This document shows positions 30,511 to 41,959 of a stretch of DNA of 64,000 bases, in pieces. The notes below the pieces were generated by a model. That model was not told the DNA's origin. It did not search any database and saw nothing but the letters and a program-made list of their open reading frames with translations. Source of the DNA: Prorocentrum cordatum (lineage: Eukaryota; Sar; Dinophyceae; Prorocentrales; Prorocentraceae); NCBI GenBank assembly GCA_963575745.1, contig CAUYUJ010019117.1, forward strand, positions 1-64,000. Direction: 5' to 3'. The position numbers and the translations under genes are program-made. Position 1 is the first letter of the stretch; each line of letters opens with the position of its first letter.

Positions 30511-32640
30511 ATGTCTGGGCCGATTTGCTGGTTTCACAATGGGGCGCCAGGGGTGGTTTCACGGCCACGTTCGTGGCCAGATTGTGAGGATGTCTTAGGC
30601 GGTTGGACAGTTTGGTGGCTGAGACTTTTCTGCTTTCAGAACAGATCGTGAGGATGTCTCAACCGATTCGCGGGCTTCAGCACCTCAAAGGGGGAGCAGA
30701 CAAGGGTGGTTGCACGGCCCTGTTCGCGGCCCGATTGTGGGAATGTCGCATGCGGTTTGCCTGTTTGGTGGCTTGGACTTGTCTGCTTCCGAAGCAACAA
30801 GTGAGGATGTCTCCAGTGATTTGCTGGCTTCAGCGCCCCAAGGTGGAGCCGCCAGGTGTGGTTGCGCGGCCACGTCCGCGGCCAGACTGTGGGGATGTCT
30901 CAGGCGGTTCAGCGGTTTGGTGGCTTGGGCCTCTCTGCTTTCAGAACAAATTGTGAGGATGCCTCCGCCGATTCGCTGTGCTCAGCATCCGAAAAAGGGG
31001 GGCAGACAGAGATGGTTGCTTCGCAGCTGGGTTGTGATGATGTCCCCGGCGGTCTCCAGTTCGGTGGCGCGGAGGAGGGAGGAGGAGGAGGAGGAGGAGG
31101 AGGAGGAGGAGGAGGAGGAGGAGGAGGAGGGAGGAGGAGGAGGAGGAGGGAGGAGGAGGGAGGAGGAGGAGGAGGAGGAGGAGGAGGAGGAGGAGGAGGA
31201 GGAGGAGGAGGAGGAGGAGGAAAAAGGAGGAGGGGGAGGAGGAGGAGGGAGGAGGAGGAGGAGGAGGAGGAGGAGGAGGACTTGTCTGCTTTCAAAACAA
31301 GTCGCGAGGATGTCTCGGCAGTTGGTGCCTCTCGCTCGTGTCGGGCGATCGTCCGCGGGATGCGTGCTGCGGCGTGATGCCATCGTAGGCGCGCGGGTGC
31401 GCCCCGTGATCAGCACGTGCGTCTGCAGGATGAAGCGCCCGAAGAACTGGCGACGCAAGTAAGGAACGAAGCCGTGAAGAGATCGCCGCCGCACGTGGTC
31501 GTGATGGCCTCCCTCCTCCCTCCTCCCCCTTTCTTTTCTCCTTCAAGCCGACGTCCCAACATGTTCAATAAGTGATGATGCCGCCCACCGCTCGATGGCA
31601 CCATGCACCTTTTGGTTGGTGCCCGAAGGGGGCTCCTTGATGACTTACTGATTGCTCAGTCCAGCTCTGCTGCCGATGCGCCGTCTGGGCGCCTGGCTTC
31701 TCTGTCTTTCTGTCTGAGAATGTCTCAGCCGATTCGCTGGTTTCAGCACCCCAAGGGGGAGTCGCCAGGGGTGGCTGCACGGCCCCGTTCGCGGCCCAAT
31801 TGTGGGGATGTCTCAGGCGATTTGTCTGTCTAGTGGCTTGGACTTGCCTGCTCTCGAAACAGATTGTGAGGATGTCTCAGACGTCAGCACCCTCATTGGG
31901 GAGACGCCAAGGGTGGTTGCGCGGCCACGTTCGCGGCCCGATTTTACGGATGTCTCTGGCGGGATGCCGGTTTGGTGGCTTGATCTTGCTTCCTTTCAAA
32001 ACAGATTGTGAACATGTCTCATTCGATTGCTGGCTTCAACGCCACAGGTGGGGCTGCCAGGGGTTGTTTCAATCCCCGTCCGCGGCTAGATTTTGGGGAT
32101 GTCTCAGACGGTTTGCTTGTTTGGTGGCCCAGGCTGATCTTCTGTCAGAGCGGATTGTGAGAATGTCTCAAGCGATTTGCCTATTTGGATGCTCAGGCTC
32201 CTCTGCTTTCAAACCTGCCTGTTTGGCGGCCCAGGCTCCCCTGCTTCCAGCACAAATTGCGGGGCTGTCTTAACTGAGGCGCTGGGTTCACCACCCCAAG
32301 GGGAAGCCGGCAGGGCCCGTTCGCGCCAAAATGGTCGGGCTGTTTCCAGGCGGTGTGCTGCTGTCAGCGCAGAGTGTGAGAACGTCGCGAACGAGGCGCT
32401 GGCTTCAGCATCCCAAAGGGGAGCCGCCAGGAAACAGACTGCGAGCCTGTCTCGAGCGAGGGGCAAATTCCAACACCCCAAAAAGGGGGAGCCGCCAAGG
32501 AGCACATGTTCAGGATGCCATCAGTGAGGTGCTGGCTTCAGCCCCCCCCAAGGGTGAACCGCCAAGGGGTAGGACACTCGCCCGTTCGCTGGCAAATTGT
32601 GGGGGTGTCTCGAGCGAGGCGCCCACTTTGCACTTCAGGC
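30510..32640 (+). repeat. ~150-bp satellite, array 1
   Basis: Units contain GTGGTTGCACGGCCACGTTC, GCGGCCCGATTGTGGGGATG, TCTCAGGCGGTTTGCC, GGTGGCTTGGACTTGTCTGC and CACCCCAAGGGGGAGCCGCC. The GTGGTTGC segment recurs near 30558, 30707, 30858, 31012, 31768, 31913 and 32060. A (GGA)n block splits the array at 31074-31280, and 31300-31640 is unique-looking. Confidence 0.8.
31074..31280 (+). repeat. (GGA)n tract inside the 150-bp satellite
   Basis: About 200 bp of GGA triplets with few interruptions, flanked by satellite sequence on both sides. Confidence 0.9.
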
Positions 32641-32864
32641 TCCTGTCCACCCAGGGCCCCATGATAACCTCGATGTTGGCAAGAAAGCAGCGTCCAAGAA
32701 AGAAGACGGAGGGCGGACGAGGAATTAGCATGACATAAGGGGAGGGATACGGGAGGAAGGAGGAAAAGAGCGGTGGGTCTACGGCGAAAGGGCAAAGAAC
32801 TTTGATGGGAAGGGGCCGCCCGGAAGGGGGGCAATTGCCAAAAAAGACAAGGGAGGACGGAGGA

Positions 32865-33200
32865 AGCGGATGAGGAGGAGGAAAACGAACGCGACGAGGA
32901 GGATGAGGAGGAGAAGGAAGATGAGGAGGATGTGGAAGAGGAGGAGGAACAGGGAGAGGAGGAGGAGGAGGAGGAGGAAGAAGAGGAGGAAGAGGAGGAG
33001 GAGGGGGAGACGGTGGAGAGGGGGGAGGAGGAGGAAGAAACGGCGGAGGAGGAGGATGACGAGGATGAGGATAAGGATGATGATGGTGATGAGGAGGAAA
33101 AGGGGGAGGAGAACGAGGTGGAGGAGGAGGAGGGGGAGGAGAAGGAGAGGGAGGAAGAGGAGGTGAAAGAGGAGGCGGATGGGGGAGGAGGAGAAAGTCA
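32865..33200 (+). repeat. Purine-rich GGA/GAT/GAA tract
   Basis: Purine triplets, mostly GAG and GGA with GAT. Glu-rich and Pro-rich frames are repeat-derived. From 33200 to 34120 nothing was recognised apart from two CTTCCCGCGCC-AACGCGCTC repeats near 33640. Confidence 0.85.
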
Positions 33201-34123
33201 TGGTCATGGTCATCCGCATAGAGGGGGTCGCCGTCAACGCCTACGCAGGAGCTGTGCGTGCAACTAGTAAAACCCCCTGCGATTAGGTTACGTCGCAGCC
33301 CCGGACTTCTCATGGGGCAGGCAGGGGGCATACCCATAAGCTCAAGGGGGCGAGCTCCGAGGTGGCCCCGTAAGAGAGGCTCGCTGATTCAGACGAGAGC
33401 CCCTACGGGTCAGTGCGAAGGGAACAACTGTCGGCCTTTTCGCGTGCCCACTCTGGGGGGCGCGCTGGCGAAAAGGGTTCCCGAGTAGGGTGGGTCCCTG
33501 ATTCCTCTTTTAGGTTGCGAGCCAGACCTCCTGCACTCCGAGACGCCCCCCTCGCTCCACCCCTCCTCCACAGAAGCTCCAGCACTCCGAGATGTCCTCG
33601 CTCGTGGTCTCTACTCACTACGCCGAGACAAGTGCTTCCCGCGCCGAACGCGCTCAGATTCCGCTTCCCGCGCCAAACGCGCTCAAACATGCTCGACTTC
33701 CGCTCTTTCCGTCCTCTGTAAGGTCACGCTGATCCCAGAGCATCTGGGATATACGCGGCACGTGCAGAAGGCTGACATCCTGTGTGCTTTCCCATTCTGG
33801 AAGAGCGTAATCTCCACAAGGTAGCAGTTGTGTATTTGTCTCCCACTCTGGCAATAACTCCAATGCTTTCCCATCCCGAAAAAAGCGGATCCCGGTTCTG
33901 GCGGAGTGCGAAATGCGCCGCTGGCAGCCAATTGGCGCCGTAATTCGCCCGCAGAGAAAAATTGCCAATCTTGTTCCAAAGAATGTCAGAGATGCCGCCC
34001 GCAAGTCGTCCGTTGCGCTTCCGTGTCCTCTCTTCTATGACAAGCCCTTCATAGGCCAGAGGGCCCCCCCCGCTGGGAAATTTTGCCAGTCCCTTTGCCG
34101 CAGCTTCCTAATCATTCTCCACT

Positions 34124-35133
34124 TCATCCGAACCTGCGCAGTCCCTCTGCGAAGAGAAACTCTAGTACTTCAACGCATTCTCCAATGGACAGCCCCTCTT
34201 CCGTGCACACTGTTTGCAACACGCTCTTCGTGATTCCTTCGTTGGTCGCTGCATGACTGAAGAATCTCAGAATCGTTTTGATATCCGGGTCATCATTGAG
34301 GAACATGGGATTCCAAGTTCTTCATCGGCACCAATTGGTGGCCTCTGAACCTCGGGGCCTCCGCCATCCCAGACCTCGGCTCTCCGGCGGCGAAACAACG
34401 AGTCGATCTCCTGGGAGAACCTTTCCAGACATTTGGGTTGGCCTCCATCTTTCCAGACCTCCTTCTCGTCCATCTCGCCGCGGGGGTCCATGGGTTTTCG
34501 AGGTCCATCATCGGCAGAAACCAATGACCTCCGAACCTCGAGGCCTCCATCTTCCCTCTTTGTCGCCTGACTGTTGTCCTCCAACAGAACGGCCATGGGC
34601 TTTCGAGGTTCATCATTGGCGAAAGCCAATAGCCTCCCAACCTCGAGGCCTCCATCTTCCCTCTGGCTTTCGTCGTTCAACTTATCTCGCCGACGGGCAA
34701 ATGCATGCAGAGCTGGGCCAATGGGTTCCATTGACGAAATTGATCTTCTATCTCCAGTGCCATCTTTTCCACAAACATCTTGATCTGCTCCTTTGACTCC
34801 TCATCTGCTTCAAGTCCAGACTCCTGGTGCAGCTGTTCCAAAAGCTCTGAGTCGTTGGTGGGTTTTCGAGGTTCTTCATTGGCAACCCCCTGGTTGCCTT
34901 CGAACACTGGGGCCTCCATCTTCCCTCTGGTAACTGCTGTCCAGCGACGGCACTTGATCAACAACTTGTTCGCACATGGCAATCCTGGCAATCTCGCATT
35001 TCTGAGCATGGGTACGGCAGATCCGTTCTCTGCGTCTTTGGCTTGTCGTTGTTGTTTTTGTTTCTTGTTTCCTTTTTCTGTGCCCGTGTTTGTTTTTGTT
35101 GTTCAAAGTCACATTCCAATCCTTCATCAACAT
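34124..35133 (-). pseudogene. Frameshifted coding relic with a ~35-residue internal repeat
   Basis: Three minus frames join into one sensible protein if single-base shifts are allowed. From 35133 a basic segment (HGHRKRKQETK) leads to SLDSSYQREDGGPSV. Near 34880 the frame changes to give ANEEPRKPT, then EQIKMFVEKMALEIEDQF. Near 34700 it changes again to two EDGGLEVGR...NDEPRKPM repeats and LERFSQEIDSLFRRRR. At a C run near 34310 it changes to MFLNDDPDIKTILRFF and ends at 34124 after VLEFLFAEGLRRFG. The amino-acid composition is that of a soluble protein. No family was recognised. Sequence errors could also cause the shifts. Confidence 0.45.
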
Positions 35134-35387
35134 GCAGAAAATTGCGGCACAAGAAATATGCCGCCACCAGCTGACGACCCGGTTGCGCGAGAAGGTGTCT
35201 CAAAACGTAGGGTATCGGAGTGGCTGCAAAGATTGTTCCTCCTTTCCGTTGCTCCTCCCCACTGCTCCCTGTCGCCCGCCCGACCGGGATTGGATAATAT
35301 ATGGGGAGGAAGTCGTGCGAGGTGCATTTCTATGAAAGTCCTCACTCCGTCGGAACTCCAATTGCCTGGGCCTCCAACGGCGACTAG

Positions 35388-35640
35388 GAGGAGAAGGACA
35401 AGGAGGAGGAGGAGGAGGAGGAATGGGAGGAGGAATGGGAGGAGGAGGAGGAGGAGGAGGAGGAGGAGGAGGAGGAGGAGGAGGAGGAGGAGGAGGAAGA
35501 GGAGGAGAGGAGGAGGAGGAAAAGGAGGAAGGAGAGAGGGATGAGGAGAGGAGGATGGAGGAGGAGGAGAGAGGAGGAGGAGGGGGAGGAGGGAGAGGAG
35601 GAGGAGGAGGCGGAGGAGGAGGAAAAGGAATGATAAGGAC
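35388..35640 (+). repeat. (GGA)n tract
   Basis: GGA triplets interrupted by AAT and AAA. Nothing recognised at 35140-35387 or 35645-35955 apart from a short CCG/GTC tract near 35795-35830. Confidence 0.9.
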
Positions 35641-35959
35641 ACAATATGAGGGATAACGAAGATCGCCAGGGACGATGAGAGAGGACAGGGGAGGAAGGAG
35701 GAAGAACAGGGGGGGGACGACGAGGAGGGAGAGGGGAGGGACCCGCTCACCGCCTGCGTGTGAGTAGTTGTCGTGGCCGCCGCTGTCCGTCATCGTCGCC
35801 GCCGCCGCCGCCGTCGTCGTCGTTGTTGTCGTTGTGCCCGTCGTCATCTTGGGCTCGTTCCCACATCCAGACACGCACAACGGGACTGTCCGACTTTCCA
35901 AGAAAAAAGAACATGTACATATGGAGCCCTCCGCGTCGAGTGGGTATCAATGTGACACA

Positions 35960-36325
35960 TTCGGCCATTCCCTTCCTCCGCCTCCTCCTCTTCCTCCTCC
36001 GCCTCGTCCCATTTCTCTTCGCCTCCCGCCTCCTCCCTTCTCCCGGCTTGGAACCCGCCCCACCAACGTAAAATGATTCACACACAAACTCACTCACATA
36101 GGATCTACTCAAACGCAGATGCACCATGCCCCATTACTCAACTTAGTCATACCCGGATTCGCTCACACCCAGACGCAATTATGCTCAGGTTCGCGCGCAC
36201 AGAGTCACCCACACGCAGACCGACACAGCCTCACAGTCATACTATCCACTCCTGCTCAGAGCACGCCCACACATATTCAGTCTCACTCAGACTCGTCCAT
36301 GCCCAGACAATCTCACACCAGACAT
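35960..36325 (+). repeat. Leader of ~150-bp satellite, array 2
   Basis: CCT-rich sequence to about 36060, then degenerate CACACAAACTCACTCAC and CTCAGACTCG units. The arrangement repeats that at 30290-30510. Confidence 0.65.
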
Positions 36326-37010
36326 AGCACGCGCGGCATTTGGGCACCCCATAGAGGAGCCGCCAGGGAAGGGGACACTTGCCCGTTTGCGGCCAAATTG
36401 TGGGGATGTCCCTAGCGGTTTGCTCGTTTGGCGGCTCAGACTCCGCTCTTTGGCCCCTCTCGTTTGAAAGCCCCCATGGTCACACCATACATAGCAGGCG
36501 TGGCATTTGGGCACCCCGTGGAGGAGCCACCAGTGAGGGGGACACTTCCCCGCTCGCGGCCAGATTGTGGGGATGCCTCAAGCGGTTCGCCCGTTTGGTG
36601 GCTCAGGCTCCTTTCTCGTGCAAATCCCATGATCACAACGACACGGCAAACGTGGCATTTGGGCGCCTGAAGGAAGAGCCGCCAGGGAGGGGGACACGGG
36701 ACACCTGCCCGTTCGCGCCCAGATTGGGGGGATGTCTCAGGGGGTTCGTCTGTGTCCGCGCCTTGGACTCCCCGCTCTTGAGAGCCCCATGATCCCCGCA
36801 TCAGAGCAGGCGTGGCAAATGGGCATTCCAAGGCGTGGCCGCCAGGGCCCAGTCGTGCGGGGGGATGTCTCAAGCGGTTCGCCTGGCTCGGCGCCTCGAA
36901 CTCCTCTCGTCTGAAAGTCCCATGATCGCCGCATGTGGCAGGCATGGCGCATGGCCTGAGGGTTGTTGTGCTTGCCAGTTCGCGCCCAGATCGTGGGACA
37001 TCTCATGCGA
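36326..37010 (+). repeat. ~150-bp satellite, array 2
   Basis: Four units near 36330, 36505, 36657 and 36820 with GCATTTGGGCACCCC, GGAGCCGCCAGGGA, CCCGTTCGCG, TTGTGGGGATGTC and GGTGGCTCAGGCTC. A single further copy, GCACTTTGGGCACCCCGAGA, is at 37700. On the minus strand that copy reads GCPKCDACY, but no longer frame is conserved. Confidence 0.8.
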
Positions 37011-37020
37011 AGCCTTGGTT

Positions 37021-37650
37021 TAGGCTTAGGTCGGGCATGTCCTCCAACAGGCGGATTTTGAACAAAAAATGAACATAGTTCAAACATATTCAAACATAAT
37101 CAACAATCCGCCGGTCCGGCGTGTGAACTACAAGGAGCCTCGGCAAGAGCTTCAGATCTGAGCCTAAGCAAGAGCTTCAGCTTTGCTTGGGGGGGGTCGC
37201 CGGGGTGGCTCTGCCGGGGAAGAGAGGAAGGGGAGGGGGGTCCTCCATCTGGCGTTTCCTTCATGATTTGCGCATCCAGAACCCCCCGGGGGAAGGGGGG
37301 GAGGGGGGGGTCCCCCATCTGGCGTTTTCTTAATGATTTGCGCATCCCCAAACTGTTTCGGGGGGTCCCAAGGACCCCCCTCAGATCTAGCCGCTACCGC
37401 CCCGAGGACCCTCCCCTCGGAACCCTCCCCGGACACCCCTGGGGACCGCTCCAGGCACCTCCCCAGAGGAGATGAAAGAGGACCGGAGGAATCGAGGGAG
37501 GAGGCCACAGACCCGCGAAGATCACCCGGAGGCCCCCGGATCGGCGGCACTGGCCGGAGGCCATGACAATAATCGAAACATCGTTCCCAGACTCTCTTTT
37601 ACTATTCGAGAGTATTCCTCCTGTACAGGGACATGCCCGACCCAAGTCTA
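37021..37650. mobile_element. TIR element, CGGGCATGTCC family, long member (~630 bp)
   Basis: Left end TAGGCTTAGGTCGGGCATGT at 37021. The right end at 37631-37650, reverse complemented, is TAGACTTGGGTCGGGCATGT (18 of 20 identical). Left interior CCAACAGGCGGATTTTGAAC and right interior ATTCCTCCTGTACAGGG match the short member at 49545-49676. The centre holds two ~75-bp repeats with CATCTGGCGTTT and ATGATTTGCGCATCC. No transposase was seen, so it would be non-autonomous. Confidence 0.65.
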
Positions 37651-38159
37651 GGCGCATCCGACCATCCCCTGTCAGAGTCCCCGGGCCATCCCGATGTAGC
37701 AGGCATCGCACTTTGGGCACCCCGAGAAGGAGCCGCCAGGGAGCGTCCAGTCGCCACAGGCTGGGACTCTCTCACTCGGACGCTCACAGGTGGGAGTGCC
37801 AGGAAGTGAGATGGCTGCACACGTGGTGATCTCCGCGTCGATAAATTGGTTTTGTTGTTTCCCCACTTCTCCTCCCGCACACCCTTCTCCCCTCCCCTCT
37901 CCTCCGCCTCCCGTTCATTCCTCCCTCGCTCCCCCTCCCTCGATCCCTCCCTCCCCGCGAGGAGGGAGGGGATGGGATGGGAGGGGGGGGAGATCTCCGC
38001 GTCGAGTGATGTTGCTTCCTTTCTACCAGATCCGAACATCGACCGAAATGTACATGATGTCCCGCCCGCCCGACCTACCAGTGCCGAGAAGGGATGGGTT
38101 GGCTTCTCGGGGCGTCTCGGGGCGGATCTGTGTGCCAGCATCGGACGAACTGGCACCCC

Positions 38160-38400
38160 GATCGCCTCGCCTCGCCTCGCCTCCTACTCCTCGCCTCGAC
38201 TCGCTTCCTGGCCGCCTCCTTCTGCTCCTCCTGGCCTCCTCCTCATGCTCCTCCTCTTGGCCTCCCCCTCCTCCTTCTCCTCCTTTTGCCTGGGGCGAAC
38301 TCGAGCCACGAAGCCGGGGCGTACCTCCTACTCGCCTCCTCCTCCTCCTAGCCTCCTCCTCGCCTCCTCGCCTCCCTGCGCCACCTCCTCCCAGGCTGGG
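38160..38400 (+). repeat. CTCGCC-type pyrimidine-rich tract
   Basis: CGCCTCGCCTC and CTCCTCCTGGCC units with no recognised gene. The interval 37800-38160 is CT-rich and also without a recognised gene. Confidence 0.6.
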
Positions 38401-38524
38401 CCCCCGGCTCTGGGAGAGCCCCGTGGCGGTGGTGGGCCGCACGCTGAGCCTCCCGCGGGGGGCGCCGGCAGTGCCCGGAGATCCCGCTCCGCGCCGCCGC
38501 CCCCCCTCGCGGCGAGGAGGCGGC

Positions 38525-38584
38525 GCGGAGCGGAGGAGGAGGAGGAGGAGGAGGAGGAGGAGGAGGAGGAGGAGGAGGAGGAGG
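38525..38584 (+). repeat. (GGA)n tract
   Basis: About 19 GGA triplets. Confidence 0.9.
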
Positions 38585-38654
38585 GACGGACGAGGCGATC
38601 TCGTTTTCCACGGCACATCGAATACGCCTGGGGGCCTACCACATGGGGTCCGAG

Positions 38655-38670
38655 CATATTCATCATCATT

Positions 38671-38718
<48 letters not shown>

Positions 38719-38733
38719 GTCATCGTCATCATC

Positions 38734-38764
<31 letters not shown>

Positions 38765-38851
38765 GCATCATCAGCATCATCATCATTATCATCATCATCA
38801 TCACTATCACCATCACCATCATCATCACCATCACCATCACCATCACTATCG

Positions 38852-38934
<83 letters not shown>

Positions 38935-39008
38935 GTCATCATCGTCATCATCATCATCATCGTCATCATCGTCATCATTATCGTCATCATTATCGTCATC
39001 ATCATCAG
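38655..39008 (+). repeat. 350-bp (ATC)n array
   Basis: CAT/ATC triplets with GTC, ACC and AGC interruptions. Poly-His, poly-Ile, poly-Ser, poly-Asp and poly-Met frames are artefacts of the repeat. Confidence 0.95.
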
Positions 39009-39011
39009 GGG

Positions 39012-39110
39012 GTCGGGGGATCGCGCCGCATCGCCGATGCATCGCCGGTGCGTCGCCGGTGCATCGGCGATGCATTGGCGACGCACCGGCGACGTCGGCC
39101 TCCAACCCCA
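39012..39110 (+). repeat. GCATCGCCGATGC repeat, second copy
   Basis: GGATCGCGCCGCATCGCCGA followed by GCATCGGCGATGC and GCATCGCCGGTGC variants, as at 28420-28500. The interval 39115-39420 has no recognised gene. Confidence 0.7.
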
Positions 39111-39424
39111 TCTGCACGAACCCCGCTTTTGAGGCGCAGAACCTCTTATGGAACCGTGTGCCCACGCATCGTCTTCCAATCTGACTAACCAGAAAAGGAC
39201 CCTAACCCTTTAGGAGGAGACCTAATTTAGGAGGGCCAAGCACATTAGGGATAGATGGATCAGGCCAAACCGCCTAGAATTATGATAGTACCCCTCAGTC
39301 GCGGATAAGAGTGAGGGGGCGGCGGGGACGTCTGCAGTCTACGGGGCTCTGAAACAGCCCGCCGCAGGCGCCTAATTTTTCCAAATTGTGCAACGAGCCC
39401 GCCGCAGGCGCCGATTTTCGTGAA

Positions 39425-39660
39425 AGCAATGTGGGTGGGTCGCGGGGTGGGTCGCGGGGTGGGTCGCGGGTGGGTCGCGGGTGGCTCGCGGGCTGGGTCG
39501 CGAGTGGGTCGCCGGCCGGGTCGCGGGTGGGTCGGGGGTGGGTCGCGGGTGGGTCGCGGGCAGGTCGCGGGTAGGTCGCGGGTGGGTAGCGGGCGGGTCG
39601 CGGGCGTGTCGTAGGGTGGGTCGCGCGTGGGTCGCGGGCCAGGTCGCGGGGGGCACGACA
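39425..39660 (+). repeat. GGGTCGCGGGT minisatellite
   Basis: About 20 units of 8-12 bp. Confidence 0.9.
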
Positions 39661-39669
39661 CCAAACAAC

Positions 39670-40012
39670 AACAGCCGACCAACCAACCGACCAACCAACC
39701 AGAACCAGAACCAGAACCACACCAACACCAACACCAACACCAACACCAACACCATCACCACCAACACCACCACCAACAACAGCAACAACAACAGCAGCAG
39801 CAACAGCAACATCAACAACAACAACAACAACCACAATCACAACCTTAACAACAGCAACAACCATCACAACACCGATAACAACAACAATAACAACAACAAC
39901 AACACCAACAACAACACCAACACCAACAATAACAACAGCAACAACAACAGCAACAACAACACCAACAACAACAAAACCAACAACAACAACAACAACAAAC
40001 ACAACAATAATC
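39670..40012 (+). repeat. (AAC)n / (ACC)n array
   Basis: AACCAG, CAACAC and CAACAA units. Directly follows the GGGTCGCGGGT minisatellite. Confidence 0.92.
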
Positions 40013-40169
40013 CGCATCGCGGAATACCACTTCAGCCACGCACCCAGGGACAGTGAATGACCGTTCGGCCCCCTCACTCCGATTATCCCTGATGCAAAGA
40101 TGGGGACCTCAGTGAGGCCACGTCTTCATCGTGTTCTTAGGGCTATTGGCGGCGCGCACAAGGGGGTAT

Positions 40170-40305
40170 AATTAGGGGGAGGGGGGGGCTTCTTGGAAGG
40201 AGGCTGCTTCTTAAATGCGCCGGCCTTACACCTATAGAGAAGGCCCGCGCCTTCCAAGAAGCAGGGGTGCTTCTAAGAAGCCCTCCCCCCCCCCCCCACC
40301 CCCCC
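40170..40305. other. Inverted repeat, GGGCTTCTTGGAAGG arms
   Basis: Left arm at about 40174-40220 (GGGGGCTTCTTGGAAGGAGG, TGCTTCTTA). The right arm at about 40246-40305 is its imperfect complement (CCTTCCAAGAAGCAGGGGTG, CTTCTAAGAAGCCCTCCCC). Possible small foldback element. Confidence 0.6.
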
Positions 40306-40480
40306 TGCGCGTGGCCGAGGTTAGGGGTTCTTGTGCTCGCGATGACAACCGATGGAGCTGTGTTCACGCATCCTCTAGACTTGAGCGAGCAGTGCTGGCC
40401 GGGCTGCGCCTGGCGGCGGGCATGGCCAGCGTCCGGGGCGGACGCAGCAAGGGAGGAGGAGGGAGGAGGAGGAGGAGGAG

Positions 40481-40516
40481 GAGGCGGAAGGAGGAGGAGC
40501 GAGGGAGGAGGGAGGA
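40481..40516 (+). repeat. Target-site duplication of element D, left copy
   Basis: Starts GAGGCGGAAGGAGGAGGAGC and ends GAGGGAGGAGGGAGGA, within a (GGA)n stretch from 40451. The matching copy is at 47103-47138 with one mismatch in 36. Confidence 0.75.
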
Positions 40517-40595
40517 ACCACGCAGTTGACCATTGGTCAGTCTAAAAAGAGAGGTAGCCTGCCCTTCGATTAAGGGAGGCAGAAAGGTAGGGAAG

Positions 40596-41958
40596 CTAAA
40601 CTTCCCCTCTTGTGAATTTGGCAAGATAGGCCGACCCTGACGAAGTGGCCTTCTTGCATTCTTTGAAGAGATTCTGACCCGCTCTTATGGCGTGTGAGCC
40701 GCAGGTCAGCCATATGTAAGTACCCTTGGCAGACATGACCATATCATGAGACGGGTCAACATACCTGGCACCGATGTACACATTCTGGAGAGACTTCGCT
40801 CCCTCAAATCCTGAACGGGGTTTCGCAGGAACACACGGGGAGGCCAGAAACTCCTGGGAAGGAATATTGCCGTGCGAGTTAACAGAAATGACCGAACAGC
40901 AACAATTACAAAAGAGCCTCGAATCAGGACCCTCTCCTACAGGAATCATATTGTGTGCCGACTCCCTAAGCTGCTTGGCTAATTTGGGGCGAGGGTTGAA
41001 GGCTCGAGGAGGAGGAGGAGGGACGGCTGGTTTCGGCTTGGCTTTGGCTTTCTTACGAGCTCTAGGGGCCTGGGGATTGTCTCCAGAGGCCTCCGAAAAT
41101 CTCGAGAGGAAAACTTCACAAGCCCGAATTCTCACAGCACGCGTCAGGGCCTCAGAAATCTGGACCGCCTCCACCTCCCCCGCCTGCAGCTGTATGTTCT
41201 TGGCCGTGTGCTCGGCCAACTCATCAGCTGCCTTGTTCCCAACCCAAGCAAAGACAAGCTCCTTTTTCTCTGCAGCCTGCTCGGGGGTCATGTGCGACTC
41301 GATCTTGATGATAACGGTCGGCTTCTCTCGAAGAAGCCGCTGAATTCGACGCCACTCGTTCCTAAATCCAGTAGGGAAGAAATCCAAGAGGACCTTATTG
41401 ACGTTTTTCTGGACATACGACGAGTCCGTGACGAAGACAAGTGGTCGGCCCACAGGGGCCTCCTCCAGGAACCTCAAGAGCGCTATCATCTCGCCGTGGT
41501 TGATGGTCTGGGGTCCCCATGTGGCTCCCGAGGAAACCCTTGACAAGGCCAGGGGCGGAGCTGGGTTTCCTAAATCGAACTCCTCGAAGACGACATAAGC
41601 CCAAGACACTCTCCTGAATCTAGCCTGATCCGAGTATTTACCCCCCGAGGCATCACCTGCACCGATGATCAGGTCTGTGCCGTCGGGAAAGAAGCCGTGG
41701 CTGTGCACAAAAATGTCAGCCTCGTCGGGCGGCAGCGAAACTTGTGTCCACGAAGAAGGAGTGAGGCCTCGAAGCCACACTGAAGGCTGTGAATCCACCT
41801 GGGTGCGAGCACGGTGCACATATGCCTCGATGCTGGTGGTCGAGGGCAAGGCGTCGTTCGCGGAACATTCCCAAATTCGGTGGAAGGTAGACTCTGGTCG
41901 TCCACAATCACAGCGATCACAAAGAACAGAAAAATCAGGCGGGTTGATGATGCTTTGA
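40596..41958 (-). pseudogene. Element D: zinc finger and RNase H segment
   Basis: In this frame SVLCDRCDCGRPESTFHRIW-EC (41930-41860) is the C-x2-C...H...C finger that follows LINE reverse transcriptase. RNase H follows with all acidic residues visible: IIGAGDASGGKYSD (Asp), TINHGEMIALLRFLEEA (Glu), VFVTDSSYVQKN (Asp) and WVGNKAADELAEHT (Asp). The tail is basic and proline-rich (KAKAKPKPAVPPPPP), then a cysteine cluster LFCNCCCSV, and stops at 40596. The upstream join, near 41960, falls in a GAGAGAGAG run where the reading frame changes. Confidence 0.75.
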
Positions 41959-41959
41959 A

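Noticed and set aside
38023-39188. Poly-Asp, poly-His or poly-Met proteins
   Set aside because: They derive from the (ATC)n tract and have no non-repeat domain.
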